Below are positions 55,238 to 64,000 of a stretch of 64,000 nucleotides of DNA, piece by piece. The position numbers and the translations under genes are program-made. Origin of the DNA: Agrococcus sp. ProA11 (GTDB lineage: Bacteria > Actinomycetota > Actinomycetes > Actinomycetales > Microbacteriaceae); NCBI RefSeq assembly GCF_039880525.1, contig NZ_CP156989.1, positions 2,232,001 through 2,296,000 of the forward strand. Direction: 5' to 3'. Below the pieces are notes generated by a model. It did no database searches, was not told the origin of the DNA, and worked only from the letters and a program-made list of their open reading frames with translations. The first letter of the stretch is position 1, and each line of letters opens with the position of its first letter.

Positions 55238-55456
55238 CTAGTGGTGGTCCTGCGCGTCCTGCGCGTCGCGCGCGTCCTGCTGGCCGACGAAGCCATCGGC
55301 GTGCTCCTGCGCGCGGTCGGTGTGCTCGGCGAACTTGCCGCCGGTCACCTTGTCGAAGCCGTCACCGCCAGCCTGGATGGCCTGGTCGCTGTGCTGCTCG
55401 CCCTGCTCGCTGTTCAGCGCGTCCTTGCCCTTGTTGACGAGATCGTCGAAGCCCAT
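55238..55456 (-). CDS. MT0933-type antitoxin-like small protein
   Basis: A 72-residue acidic protein beginning GFDDLVNKGKDAL, with D-AIQAGGDGFDKVTGGKFAEHTD in the middle and a His/Asp/Gln-rich end. This matches the MT0933/Rv0909-type antitoxin family. No toxin partner (SRPBCC-type Rv0910 in mycobacteria) lies beside it, so it may have a stand-alone role, as in many actinobacteria. GGAAGGAA precedes the ATG. Confidence 0.72.
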   Translation of the reverse strand: MGFDDLVNKGKDALNSEQGEQHSDQAIQAGGDGFDKVTGGKFAEHTDRAQEHADGFVGQQDARDAQDAQDHH

Positions 55457-55543
55457 GCGGCATTCCTTCCGTCGGTGCCGCGCGGACCGCGGCGCTCGTG
55501 GCCACCAAAGCACACGCGCACCACGCCCGCTACCGGTGACCGG

Positions 55544-56770
55544 TCAGACGACGCGGCGTCCTGCCTGCCAGACGGCGGCAGTGAGCGGCACTCCCGGTCG
55601 GTAGGCGAGGTGCGTGATCGACGGCGCTGCGAGCACCTGCAGGTCGGCCCGCGCGCCGGGTCGGATGCGGCCCAGCGGCAGTCGCGGGTTCCCGGCGCGG
55701 TCGATGGTCGCCTCCTCCCGCTGCAGCGCCACGGCGCCGCCCAGCGTCGCCGCGCGCACCGCCTCCTCGACGGTGAGGCCCATCTGCAGCACCGCGGTCG
55801 CGACGCAGAAGGCCATCGAGGTGGTGTAGCTCGTCCCCGGGTTGCAGTTCGTCGCGATCGCGAGCACGGCACCGGCGTCGACGAGCCGCCTGGCGGGTGC
55901 CAGCGGCATGCGCGTCGACAGATCGCACGCCGGCAGCACCGTGGCGACCGTGCCACGGCGACCGACGGCGCCGGCGGGCGAGCCCGGCGCGCGCCGCCAG
56001 GAGCCCGCGAGCATCCCCACCTCATCGTCTGTGAGGAAGGCCACGTGGTCGACGCTCGCGGCGCCGAGCTCGACGGCGAGCCGCACCCCGGGTCCCTGGC
56101 CCAGCTGGTTGCCGTGCACGCGCACGGCGAGCCCTGCGGCACGCCCGGCCTCGAGCACCCGGCGCGACTGCGCCTCGTCGAAGGCGCCGCGCTCGCAGAA
56201 GACATCGATCGCGTCGGCGTGCGGGGAGACCGCGTCGAGCATCTCCCCGGCGACCAGGTCGACGTAGGCATCCGGTGCTGAGCCCTCTGGCACGAGGTGC
56301 GCGCCGAGGAAGGTGACGGAGTCCGCGCGCACTCCGGCGATGCGCGCACTGCGCAGCTCGTCGGCCACCGTGAGCCCGTAGCCCGTCTTGGTCTCGAACG
56401 CGGTGGTGCCGCCGCGCAGCATCTCGTCGGCCAGCCGGTCGAGGTTGTCGGCCAGCTGCTCGTCGGTCGCGGCGCGCGTGGCTGCCACGGTCACGCCGAT
56501 GCCGCCGGCGGCATACGCCTGCCCCGCCATGCGCGACTCGAACTCCGCGGTGCGATCGCCTGCGAACACCAGGTGGGTGTGGCTGTCGACCCAGCCGGGC
56601 AGCACGGCGCGTCCGTCGACATCCACGCGCTCGTCGGCGGCCGGGGCCGCGGCCGCCTCGCCCACCCACACGATCTCGGGCCCGTCCACGACGAGCGCCG
56701 CAGCGTGCAGGCGACCGAGCGCGTCGTCATTGGTGGTGAGCTCACCGATGCCGGTGATGAGCGTTGCCAT
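55544..56770 (-). CDS. hutI: Imidazolonepropionase
   Basis: A 408-residue amidohydrolase of histidine breakdown that opens imidazolone-5-propionate to formiminoglutamate. The metal-binding [10 protein letters not shown] is near residue 62-71; further ligands lie in RVHGNQLG and [10 protein letters not shown], and [11 protein letters not shown] is typical of HutI. The ATG overlaps the hutH stop. hutU, the enzyme between the two steps, is not in the window. Confidence 0.95.
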   Translation of the reverse strand: MATLITGIGELTTNDDALGRLHAAALVVDGPEIVWVGEAAAAPAADERVDVDGRAVLPGWVDSHTHLVFAGDRTAEFESRMAGQAYAAGGIGVTVAATRAATDEQLADNLDRLADEMLRGGTTAFETKTGYGLTVADELRSARIAGVRADSVTFLGAHLVPEGSAPDAYVDLVAGEMLDAVSPHADAIDVFCERGAFDEAQSRRVLEAGRAAGLAVRVHGNQLGQGPGVRLAVELGAASVDHVAFLTDDEVGMLAGSWRRAPGSPAGAVGRRGTVATVLPACDLSTRMPLAPARRLVDAGAVLAIATNCNPGTSYTTSMAFCVATAVLQMGLTVEEAVRAATLGGAVALQREEATIDRAGNPRLPLGRIRPGARADLQVLAAPSITHLAYRPGVPLTAAVWQAGRRVV

Positions 56771-58335
56771 CAGGCACCCGCCGATGCCGCGTGCGCGCCG
56801 GGCTGCCACGCGTCGGCGTGCTCGAGCAGGTCCGCCGCGAGCAGCGCTCCGCCTCCGACGGTGAACGTGACCGCTGCCTCGATGTCGCGGGCGAGGAACC
56901 GGTCGGGGCCGACGCCGGGCACCAACTGCCGCAGCGCCTCGATGACGCGTCCGGTGCGCGGCCCAGCCGACTGCTCGCGCAGCTCGATGCCGCGGGAGGC
57001 GGTCATCAGCTCGATCGCGAGCACCCGTCCGAGCCCGTCGACTGCACGCCTCAGCTTGCGCGCCGCGCCCCAGCCCATCGAGACGTGATCCTCCTGCATG
57101 GCGCTGGAGGGGATCGAGTCGACCGACGCCGGGGCGGCAAGGCGCTTCAGCTCGGAGACGATCCCAGCCTGGGTGTACTGCGCGATCATCAACCCGGAGT
57201 CGACGCCGGGGTCGCCGGCGAGGAACGGCGGGAGCCCGAACGAGCGCGCGGGGTCGAGGAAGCGGTCGCTGCGGCGCTCGCTCATGGAGGCCACGTCGGC
57301 GATCGAGATGGCGAGGAAGTCGAGCGCCGCCGCGACCGGAGCGCCGTGGAAGTTGCCGTTCGAGACCACACGCCCATCGGGCAGCACCACGGGGTTGTCG
57401 ATCGCGCTGGCCAGCTCGATCTCGGCCACGCGCGCCGCATGGGCGGCGGTGTCGCGTGCGGTGCCGTGCACCTGCGGTGCGCACCGCAGCGAGTACGCGT
57501 CCTGCACGCGCGTGTCCTCCGGGCCCTTGTGGCTCGCCACGATGGGACTGCCCGCGAGCAGCGCGGCGATGTTCCGTGCGCTCGCCAGCTGACCCGGGTG
57601 GGGGCGCAGCGCCATGAGCTCCTCGGCGAACGGCGCGTCCGTGCCCAGCAGCCCCTCGACGCTCATGGCCGCCGTGAGGTCGGCCGTGTCCAGCAGCTTG
57701 TCGAGGTCGGCGAGTGCGAGGCACAGCATCGCGAGCATGCCGTCGGTGCCGTTGACGAGCGCGAGGCCCTCCTTCTCGGCCAGCGTCACCGGCGCGAGGC
57801 CGGCGCGATCGAGTGCGGCCGCTGCGTCCATCGTCTCGCCATCGATCTCCACCACGCCCTCGCCCATAGCTGCGAGCGCGACGTGCGACAGGGGCGCGAG
57901 GTCGCCGGAGCAGCCGAGCGAGCCGTACTCGCCGATGACCGGCGTGATGCCGGCGTTGAGCATGCCCGCGTAGAGCGCTGCCGTCGCGCGCCGGATGCCG
58001 GTGCGTCCCGTGGCGAGCGTCTGCAGCCGCAGCAGCATGAGGCCGCGCACGACCTCGCGCTCCACTGCTTCGCCGCTCGAGGCGGCGTGCGAGCGGATGA
58101 GCGACTGCTGCAGGCGCGTGCGGTCCTCCGGTGCGATCGCGGTGTTGGCGAGCGCCCCGAAGCCGGTCGAGATCCCGTAGTGCGGCCGAGGGTCGGCCGC
58201 CAGGTCGTCGATGACCGCGCGCGCGGCGTCGATGTGCGTGAGCGCGGCTGCGCTCAGCTCGACGGCGGCATCGAAGCGCGCGACCTGCACGACCTCGTGT
58301 CGGGTGAGGGGGGCGTCTCCGATGACCACTGGCAT
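56770..58335 (-). CDS. hutH: Histidine ammonia-lyase
   Basis: A 521-residue lyase converting histidine to urocanate. The MIO electrophile would form from residues 142-144, which here read Cys-Ser-Gly ([15 protein letters not shown]) where the textbook triad is Ala-Ser-Gly. Active-site Tyr in HYGISTGFG (about 52-60) and the QEDHVSMGW motif are present. It is the first gene of hutHI, divergent from an IclR regulator, with a 16-base palindrome in between. Confidence 0.94.
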   Translation of the reverse strand: MPVVIGDAPLTRHEVVQVARFDAAVELSAAALTHIDAARAVIDDLAADPRPHYGISTGFGALANTAIAPEDRTRLQQSLIRSHAASSGEAVEREVVRGLMLLRLQTLATGRTGIRRATAALYAGMLNAGITPVIGEYGSLGCSGDLAPLSHVALAAMGEGVVEIDGETMDAAAALDRAGLAPVTLAEKEGLALVNGTDGMLAMLCLALADLDKLLDTADLTAAMSVEGLLGTDAPFAEELMALRPHPGQLASARNIAALLAGSPIVASHKGPEDTRVQDAYSLRCAPQVHGTARDTAAHAARVAEIELASAIDNPVVLPDGRVVSNGNFHGAPVAAALDFLAISIADVASMSERRSDRFLDPARSFGLPPFLAGDPGVDSGLMIAQYTQAGIVSELKRLAAPASVDSIPSSAMQEDHVSMGWGAARKLRRAVDGLGRVLAIELMTASRGIELREQSAGPRTGRVIEALRQLVPGVGPDRFLARDIEAAVTFTVGGGALLAADLLEHADAWQPGAHAASAGA

Positions 58336-58389
58336 GGCCCCATTCCACCGGTCCGGCCAGCGCGCCGCATCGGCGTGCACCACACTGGT

Positions 58390-58405
58390 GTCTGAGATCT
58401 CAGAC
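58390..58405. promoter_or_regulatory. 16-bp perfect palindrome, candidate IclR operator
   Basis: GTCTGAGATCTCAGAC is a perfect palindrome in the 121-base gap between hutH and the divergent IclR gene, 54 bases upstream of hutH. Likely the binding site of the neighbouring regulator. Confidence 0.75.
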
Positions 58406-58456
58406 CGACGGCCGGCTCGACGCGTGCCGCCTCGATCGTGGCCGAGAGGACGAGTG

Positions 58457-59218
58457 ATGGGGATGCCCAGGATGCCGGCGGCGCGCGGCGCGCTCCGCGT
58501 GCTCGCGCTGCTGGCGGAGCAGACGGGCCCGGTGCGGGCCGCGACCATCGCGCGCACCCTCGACCTGCCGCGCTCCAGCACCTACCAGCTGCTGCAGGTG
58601 ATGCGCGATGAGGGCTTCCTCGTGCACTACCCGGAGCTCGGCGCCTGGGGTCCGAGCGCCCGCGTGCAGCAGATCGGTTCGCGCGTCGCTGCCGCGACCC
58701 GGCTCCAGCTGCTCGCGCAGCCGATCCTCGACCGTCTCGTGCGTGGCGCTCGGGTGCCGACGACGAGCCACCTCGCGGTGCTGGCCGGTCGCGACGTCGC
58801 CTACGCCGGCCGCGGCGAGCAGCCCAGGTCGCCGGCGACCGTATCCAGTGTCGGGGTGCGGCTGCCAGCGGTGCGCACGGCGACCGGCAGGGCGATGCTC
58901 GCCGCGCTCAGCGCCGAGCAGGTGCGTGCCCTGATCCCCCACGATCGCGACCTGGCGGGCGAGCGGCCCGCGACCCGCGCTGCGCTCACGACCCTGCTCG
59001 CGGGGGTGCGGCGGCGCGGCTGGGCACGCGAGGACGGTGAGGTCGATGCCTCCTACGGCTCCGTCGCCGCCGCGGCGCGCGACGCGGCCGGCTACCCCGC
59101 CGCGGCCGTCGGCCTGACATTCCGGCAGGCGGCCCTCGACCCCGCCGACTGGGAGTCGCTCGGCGCCCAGTGCGCAGCAGCCGCCGCCGAGCTCACACAG
59201 CGGCTCGGCGGCGGCTGA
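58457..59218 (+). CDS. IclR-type transcriptional regulator, probable hut regulator
   Basis: A 253-residue protein. The winged helix-turn-helix at about residues 8-70 contains ALRVLALLAEQTGPVRAATIARTLDLPRSSTYQLLQVM; the C-terminal IclR effector domain includes VRLPAVRTATGRAMLAALS and AAAVGLTF. It is divergent from hutHI, so it probably senses histidine or urocanate. GTG at 58454 is an equally possible start. Confidence 0.88.
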   Translation: MGMPRMPAARGALRVLALLAEQTGPVRAATIARTLDLPRSSTYQLLQVMRDEGFLVHYPELGAWGPSARVQQIGSRVAAATRLQLLAQPILDRLVRGARVPTTSHLAVLAGRDVAYAGRGEQPRSPATVSSVGVRLPAVRTATGRAMLAALSAEQVRALIPHDRDLAGERPATRAALTTLLAGVRRRGWAREDGEVDASYGSVAAAARDAAGYPAAAVGLTFRQAALDPADWESLGAQCAAAAAELTQRLGGG

Positions 59219-59225
59219 TGCACGG

Positions 59226-59492
59226 TCAGACCGGTCGTTCGTCTGCGTCGGGCCCCTGCGGCTCCGAGGCAGCCAGCGCCGCCGCGGAGGCGTCGTCCGG
59301 CTCGAACTCCGGCTGCGCCATCGCGTGCGCCCGATCGATCACGTCCTGCGCGCGATCGGCCTGCTCCTCGTAGGACGCGCCGGTCGCGTCGTCGACGAAG
59401 TTCTGGCTGCCATCGACATCGATCCCCGGCAGCTCGACGTCGGGCCCGTCGTCGTCGCGACGATCGTCCACCGGCGGCTCAGCGTTCGCCAT
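59226..59492 (-). CDS. Small acidic protein of unknown function
   Basis: An 88-residue, very acidic (many Asp/Glu), Ala/Pro-rich protein with one possible helix (YEEQADRAQDVIDRAHAMA). No domain recognised. The coding call rests on the excellent GGAGGTGGGAG before the ATG and codon use like its neighbours. It ends seven bases from the convergent IclR stop. Confidence 0.55.
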   Translation of the reverse strand: MANAEPPVDDRRDDDGPDVELPGIDVDGSQNFVDDATGASYEEQADRAQDVIDRAHAMAQPEFEPDDASAAALAASEPQGPDADERPV

Positions 59493-59612
59493 CTCCCACC
59501 TCCGTGCTCGTCGGGCGGCCGGTGCGCCGCCCACCGCCAGCACATCATGCCGGCGCTCGATCGGCAACGCCGCGATCCCGCGGCGGCGCACGCAGTGGCA
59601 CGCTGGTCGGCG

Positions 59613-60152
59613 TCAGCCGAGCCGCGTCTCGATCGGGGTGGCGTTCGAGAACAGGTCGTGCACCGGGCAGTGCGCATCGACCACGCGGCGGAGCTCCTCG
59701 TAGCGCGCCCGCTCGTCGGGCCCGTCGATGTCGACGACGATGCGGACGCCTCGGAATCCGGGCCGCACGTCATCGGCGCCGAACAGCCCGCGCACGTCGA
59801 GGTCGCCCTCCGCGCGCAGCGCCAGTCGGTCGATCGTCAGGCCCAGCCGCTGCGCGTAGAGCCGGTAGACCACGGTCTGGCACCCGAGCAGCGCTCCGAG
59901 CGCGAGCTCCACGGGGCTCGCGCCCGCGTCGTCGCCCGCGAGACCCGCGGGCTCGTCGATGACGAACTCGTGCCGACCGGCGCGCACGCGCGTGGCGACG
60001 GCTCCCTCGGCAGTGCCGGCGGCGGTGAAGACGAGGCTGGCGTGCGACACGTCGGCCGCGAGGCGCTCGCCCCACGCATGCTCTGCGGCGGTCAGCCGCT
60101 CGGCGCGCTCCGCGTCGGTGATGCGGATGGCGGGTGCTGCGGTGATGGTCAT
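59613..60152 (-). CDS. OsmC-family protein
   Basis: A 179-residue protein with the two OsmC redox cysteines, C91 (LLGCQTVVYR) and C162 (HCPVHDLFSN), and the GASPVELALGAL motif. OsmC/Ohr proteins reduce organic peroxides; the first 40 residues are an extra N-terminal part. It is flanked by gaps of about 120 bases on both sides and is likely monocistronic. Confidence 0.87.
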   Translation of the reverse strand: MTITAAPAIRITDAERAERLTAAEHAWGERLAADVSHASLVFTAAGTAEGAVATRVRAGRHEFVIDEPAGLAGDDAGASPVELALGALLGCQTVVYRLYAQRLGLTIDRLALRAEGDLDVRGLFGADDVRPGFRGVRIVVDIDGPDERARYEELRRVVDAHCPVHDLFSNATPIETRLG

Positions 60153-60278
60153 GATGGCTCCTGTCGGTCGGAGTCATCACGCTATGAGCCGCATCGCCGA
60201 TCCCGCAGGGTGCCGCGTCACGCGGCGACGCGCGGCGTCACGGGGCGTCATGCGGTGTCGTGGCGCGGGACGCAGGCG

Positions 60279-60515
60279 TCAGAGCAGGCCGTCGATCAGC
60301 CACCAGACGCCGACCACCAGCTGCGCGACGGCGATGATGAGCGCCACCGAGACCAGGGTCACGTGCACCGTCAGGAAGCGCGTCGGCCTGCCGTGCGCAT
60401 CCCGCGCGCGCTCGTCGTCCGCCACTCGGCGCAGGAAGGCGGGCCAGACGAGCAGGCTGAAGCCGGCGCCCACGAGCAGCAGGATCGCCCCGACCGCACC
60501 GACGGGATCGGTCAT
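60279..60515 (-). CDS. SCO4848-like small membrane protein
   Basis: A 78-residue protein with two or three helices and a central FLRRV-DDERARDAHGRPTRFLTVH loop, resembling the SCO4848 family of actinobacterial membrane proteins. Function unknown. Its ATG overlaps the stop of the DUF1801 gene upstream. Confidence 0.6.
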   Translation of the reverse strand: MTDPVGAVGAILLLVGAGFSLLVWPAFLRRVADDERARDAHGRPTRFLTVHVTLVSVALIIAVAQLVVGVWWLIDGLL

Positions 60516-60937
60516 CGGGCCGGGTCGTCCGAGCGAGCGCTCGCGATCTGGATCAGCTGCCGCAGCACCGCTTCGTCGATCTGCTCGAGCCGCTTGACGT
60601 AGACGCACCCGGCGCCCTCGGTGTACGAGCCGAGCCGGGGCAGCAGTGCGGCACCTGCAGGCGAATCCTTCAGCCCGTAGAGCGAGAGGGCGCCCTTGCG
60701 GGGCGAGAAGCCGACCTTCGGCCACTCCCCCTCCGTGCGCGACGTCTTCGAGGGCGAGACGTAGTGGAAGCTGCCGAAGCCGACGATCGACGGGCCCCAG
60801 AGCACCGGCTCCTCACCGGTCTCCTCGCGCATGATCTGCAGCAGGCGCCGCCCGTCGACCGCGCGCTGCGCGGGCTGCGCCGCGTCGATGAACGCGTCGA
60901 CATCCGCGTCGGTCGGTCTGGTCTTCGCCTCGGCCAT
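60512..60937 (-). CDS. DUF1801 domain protein
   Basis: A 141-residue protein of the YdhG/DUF1801 type: RRLLQIMREETGEEPVLWGPSIVGFGSFHY and the C-terminal VYVKRLEQID-x2-VLRQLI. A role in iron or metal metabolism has been suggested for distant relatives but is unproven. First of a two-gene unit. Confidence 0.82.
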   Translation of the reverse strand: MAEAKTRPTDADVDAFIDAAQPAQRAVDGRRLLQIMREETGEEPVLWGPSIVGFGSFHYVSPSKTSRTEGEWPKVGFSPRKGALSLYGLKDSPAGAALLPRLGSYTEGAGCVYVKRLEQIDEAVLRQLIQIASARSDDPAR

Positions 60938-61016
60938 GCACCCATGATGCACCCTCGCGTGCGTGGTCGGCGCGGCGCACGGCTGGGGCGGGGGCGGGGG
61001 CTCCCGCGCATGCAGA

Positions 61017-61042
61017 AAGGGCCCCGCCGAAGCGGGGCCCTT
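61017..61042 (-). terminator. Terminator after tuf
   Basis: A perfect 11-bp stem (AAGGGCCCCGC) with a CGAA loop, 18 bases past the tuf stop codon. Confidence 0.82.
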
Positions 61043-61059
61043 CCAGTGCAGTCAGCTGA

Positions 61060-62253
61060 CTACTTGACGATCTTCGTGACCGTGCCGGCGCCGACGGTGC
61101 GGCCACCCTCACGGATGGCGAAGCCGAGGCCCTCCTCCATGGCGATCGGCTGGATCAGCTCGACCGACATGTCGGTGGTGTCGCCGGGCATGACCATCTC
61201 GGTGCCCTCGGGCAGCGAGATGACGCCGGTGACGTCGGTGGTGCGGAAGTAGAACTGCGGGCGGTAGTTCGTGAAGAACGGGTTGTGACGGCCACCCTCG
61301 TCCTTGGCGAGGATGTACGCCGTGCCCTCGAAGTTCGTGTGCGGCGTGACCGAGCCCGGCTTCACGACGACCTGGCCGCGCTCGACGTCCTCGCGCTTGG
61401 TGCCGCGGAGGAGCAGACCACAGTTCTCGCCGGCCCATGCCTCGTCGAGCTGCTTGTGGAACATCTCGATACCGGTGACGGTGGTCTTCTGCGTCGCACG
61501 GATGCCGACGATCTCGACCTCCGAGTTGATCGCGAGCGTGCCGCGCTCGGCGCGGCCCGTGACGACCGTGCCACGGCCGGTGATCGTGAAGACGTCCTCG
61601 ATCGGCATGAGGAACGGCTTGTCGCGGTCGCGGACCGGGTCCGGGATGTGGTCGTCAGCGGCCTGCATGAGCTCGAGGACCGCGTCGACCCACTTCTCTT
61701 CGCCCTCGAGCGCCTTCAGCGCCGAGACGCGGATGACGGGAGCGTTGTCGCCGTCGAAGTCCTGGCTCGAGAGCAGCTCGCGAACCTCGAGCTCGACGAG
61801 CTCCAGGATCTCCTCGTCCTCGACCATGTCGGACTTGTTGAGCGCGACCATCAGGTAGGGAACGCCGACCTGCTTCGCGAGCAGCACGTGCTCGCGCGTC
61901 TGCGCCATGGGGCCGTCGGTGGCGGCGACCACGAGGATCGCGCCGTCCATCTGGGCCGCACCCGTGATCATGTTCTTGATGTAGTCAGCGTGACCGGGGG
62001 CGTCGACGTGCGCGTAGTGGCGCTTCGGCGTCTCGTACTCGATGTGCGAGATGTTGATCGTGATGCCGCGCTGGCGCTCCTCGGGAGCGGAGTCGATGGT
62101 CGCGAAGTCGCGCTGCACGTTGGTCGCCGACGGGTACTTGTCAGCAAGGACCTTCGAGATGGCAGCCGACAGCGTCGTCTTGCCGTGGTCGACGTGACCG
62201 ATCGTTCCGATGTTGACGTGCGGCTTGGTCCGCTCGAACTTGGCCTTAGCCAC
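61060..62253 (-). CDS. tuf: Elongation factor Tu
   Basis: A 397-residue GTPase delivering aminoacyl-tRNA. P-loop GHVDHGKTT at 19-27, DAPGHADY (G3) and NKSDMV (G4) are present. It follows fusA in the str cluster but has its own candidate promoter and a hairpin between them. The rpsJ cluster begins about 6 kb further on, after hut and other genes. Confidence 0.98.
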   Translation of the reverse strand: MAKAKFERTKPHVNIGTIGHVDHGKTTLSAAISKVLADKYPSATNVQRDFATIDSAPEERQRGITINISHIEYETPKRHYAHVDAPGHADYIKNMITGAAQMDGAILVVAATDGPMAQTREHVLLAKQVGVPYLMVALNKSDMVEDEEILELVELEVRELLSSQDFDGDNAPVIRVSALKALEGEEKWVDAVLELMQAADDHIPDPVRDRDKPFLMPIEDVFTITGRGTVVTGRAERGTLAINSEVEIVGIRATQKTTVTGIEMFHKQLDEAWAGENCGLLLRGTKREDVERGQVVVKPGSVTPHTNFEGTAYILAKDEGGRHNPFFTNYRPQFYFRTTDVTGVISLPEGTEMVMPGDTTDMSVELIQPIAMEEGLGFAIREGGRTVGAGTVTKIVK

Positions 62254-62325
62254 TGTGTCCTCCTAGGACTGTTCTCGTGAGTGCACCGCCGCGACTGCGA
62301 CGGTCCTTCGGGGTGGTGTTGATCT

Positions 62326-62355
62326 ATCGTACTTCGGCGACGGATGCAGAGAAAA
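62326..62355 (-). promoter_or_regulatory. Candidate tuf promoter
   Basis: On the minus strand TTTTCT (62355-62350) and TACGAT (62331-62326) with an 18-base spacer, 73 bases before the tuf ATG. The -10 is good; the -35 is weak. Confidence 0.45.
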
Positions 62356-62374
62356 CCGAAGCCTATGACGGTGG

Positions 62375-62406
62375 CCGTCGGGGCGCCAACTCGGCCGCCC
62401 CGACGG
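62375..62406 (-). terminator. Hairpin between fusA and tuf
   Basis: A perfect 11-bp stem (CCGTCGGGGCG) with a 10-base loop, two bases past the fusA stop. It would allow tuf to be expressed apart from fusA. Confidence 0.7.
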
Positions 62407-62408
62407 GC

Positions 62409-64000
62409 TCACTCGCCCTTGCTCTTCTGGACGATCTCGTCCGAGACGGCCCTGGGGACCTCGGCGTAGCTCGAGAACTCCATCGAGTACACGGCACGGC
62501 CGGAGGTCTTCGACCGCAGGTCGCCGACGTAGCCGAACATCTCGGACAGCGGGACGTCGGCCTTGATGACCTTCACGCCCTGTGCTTCCTCCATCGACTG
62601 GATCTGCCCGCGACGCGAGTTCAGGTCGCCGATGACGTCGCCCATGTACTCCTCGGGCGTGCGCACCTCGACGGCCATGAGCGGCTCGAGCAGGATCGGC
62701 TGCGCCTTGCGGGCAGCTTCCTTGTAGGCCATGGAGCCGGCGATCTTGAACGCCATCTCCGAGGAGTCGACGTCGTGCGCCGCGCCGTCGAGCAGCGTCG
62801 CCTTGACGCCGACCGTCGGGTAGCCGGCGAGCACGCCGACCTGCATTGCATCCTGCATGCCGGCGTCGACCGAGGGGATGTACTCACGGGGCACGCGACC
62901 GCCGGTGACGGCGTTCACGAACTCGTAGGTGACCTCGGTGGTGACCTCCATCGGCTCGAGCTTGATCTGCACCTTCGCGAACTGACCGGATCCACCGGTC
63001 TGCTTCTTGTGGGTGTAGTCGTACTTCTCGATGGTGCCCTTGATGGTCTCGCGGTACGCGACCTGGGGCTTGCCGACGTTCGCCTCGACGTTGAACTCGC
63101 GCTTCATGCGGTCGACGAGGATGTCGAGGTGCAGCTCGCCCATGCCCTTGATGACCGTCTGACCGGTCTCCGGGTTGTTCTCGGTGCGGAAGGTCGGGTC
63201 CTCCTCGGCGAGCTTCTGGATGGCGATGGAGAGCTTCTCCTGGTCAGCCTTCGTCTTCGGCTCGATGGCGACCTCGATGACGGGCTCGGGGAACGTCATC
63301 GACTCGAGCACGACCTGGTTGGCCGGGTCGCTGAGCGTGTCGCCCGTCGTCGTGTCCTTGAGGCCGATCACCGCGTAGATGTGGCCGGCGGACATCGACT
63401 CGACCGGGTTCTCCTTGTTGGCGTGCATCTGGAAGATCTTGCCGATGCGCTCCTTCTTGCCCTTGGTCGAGTTCACGACCTGGGCACCGGAGTCGACGTG
63501 GCCCGAGTAGACGCGCACGTAGGTGAGGCGACCGAAGAACGGGTGCACGGCGACCTTGAAGGCGAGCGCCGCGAAGGGCTCGTCACGGTCGGCGTGACGC
63601 TCGATGACGACCTCCTCGTCGCGCACGTCGCGGCCCGGGATGGCGGGCACGTCGAGCGGGTTCGGGAGGTAGTCGACGACCGCGTCGAGCATCGGCTGGA
63701 CGCCGCGGTTCTTGAACGCGGAACCGCAGAGCACGGGGTAGATCTCCGAGTTGACGGTCATCTTGCGGATGGCGGCCTTGATCTCGGCGACCGAGATCTC
63801 CTCGCCCTCGAAGAACTTCTCCATCAGCGCGTCGTCGGTCTCGGCGACGGTCTCGATGAGGGCCGTGCGGTACTCGTCGGCCTTCTCCTTGAGGTCGGCC
63901 GGGATCTCCTCGATGGCGTATTCGGCGCCCATCTTCACGTCACCCTTGGAGTCGCCTCGCCAGGTCTTCGCGTTCATCTCGACCAGGTCGACGATGCCCT
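62409..64000 (-). CDS. fusA: Elongation factor G, 3' part (5' end outside window)
   Basis: About 530 residues of the C-terminal part of EF-G; the GTP-binding N-terminus lies beyond position 64000. Seen are [13 protein letters not shown] at the edge, domain III ([22 protein letters not shown]), domain IV ([18 protein letters not shown]) and the C-terminal domain V ([20 protein letters not shown]). It translocates tRNA-mRNA on the ribosome. No frameshift in the visible part. Confidence 0.97.
   Translation of the reverse strand, partial: GIVDLVEMNAKTWRGDSKGDVKMGAEYAIEEIPADLKEKADEYRTALIETVAETDDALMEKFFEGEEISVAEIKAAIRKMTVNSEIYPVLCGSAFKNRGVQPMLDAVVDYLPNPLDVPAIPGRDVRDEEVVIERHADRDEPFAALAFKVAVHPFFGRLTYVRVYSGHVDSGAQVVNSTKGKKERIGKIFQMHANKENPVESMSAGHIYAVIGLKDTTTGDTLSDPANQVVLESMTFPEPVIEVAIEPKTKADQEKLSIAIQKLAEEDPTFRTENNPETGQTVIKGMGELHLDILVDRMKREFNVEANVGKPQVAYRETIKGTIEKYDYTHKKQTGGSGQFAKVQIKLEPMEVTTEVTYEFVNAVTGGRVPREYIPSVDAGMQDAMQVGVLAGYPTVGVKATLLDGAAHDVDSSEMAFKIAGSMAYKEAARKAQPILLEPLMAVEVRTPEEYMGDVIGDLNSRRGQIQSMEEAQGVKVIKADVPLSEMFGYVGDLRSKTSGRAVYSMEFSSYAEVPRAVSDEIVQKSKGE

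Overview
High-GC DNA dense with ATGA-type overlaps, actinobacterial ribosomal-protein order, a CIRCE-controlled groES, an L4 with a sunset domain, an Alr-TsaE fusion and MT0933-type and CGNR-type small proteins point to a Micrococcales actinobacterium, most likely Microbacteriaceae (Agrococcus is possible; the genus cannot be fixed from the sequence alone). Most of the window is chromosomal core. Several good promoters share a -35 of TTGAC/TTGCA type with an 18-bp spacer.

Layout. 0-4 kb: rarD, groES with CIRCE, a THUMP-like methyltransferase and two small DUF4190-like membrane proteins. 4-8.5 kb: a tightly overlapping t6A/cell-wall operon, acpS-(alr-tsaE)-tsaB-rimI-tsaD. 8.5-15.4 kb: glmS, coaA, an EamA exporter, a CGNR regulator, glmM and rpsI-rplM. 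15.5-21.4 kb: a polyamine-type ABC importer (ATPase, lipoprotein, two permeases) opposite a GntR regulator plus a soluble Cache-domain protein. 21.4-26.3 kb: a DivIVA-like coiled-coil protein, a HAD phosphatase, truA and a GH15 hydrolase. 26.3-29.5 kb: infA-rpmJ-rpsM-rpsK-rpoA-rplQ. 42.4-54.9 kb: S10/spc cluster running rpsJ to rplO, then secY-adk-map. 55-61 kb: an MT0933-type antitoxin-like protein, hutHI with an IclR regulator, OsmC and small proteins. 61-64 kb: tuf and the 3' part of fusA.

The most notable region is 29.5-42.4 kb, about 13 kb of accessory genes lying between map and infA, which are normally close neighbours. It holds a DUF3419/BtaA-like gene coupled to a P1B-type ATPase, a mannitol PTS operon (ptsH-like, mtlA, mtlF, mtlD), and at 35.9-41.4 kb what I read as a complete circular (AS-48/uberolysin/carnocyclin type) bacteriocin cluster: a 92-aa precursor, a SpoIIM/DUF95-like membrane protein, three further membrane proteins, two ABC ATPases and an ABC permease, nearly all translationally coupled. 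It is preceded by a small XRE regulator and faces an XRE plus ImmA/IrrE protease pair across an intergenic region carrying four copies of a TTCGAC/GTCGAA hexamer. A proposed working model is that the XRE proteins repress the cluster from these sites and the ImmA-type protease relieves repression; this is inference.

Other points of interest are an alanine racemase-TsaE fusion with an apparently doubled racemase C-terminal domain, a tandemly duplicated terminator whose two stems differ by a compensatory base-pair change, and a 53-nt symmetric hairpin over the rpmJ stop codon. No tRNA, rRNA, CRISPR, transposase or integrase was seen.
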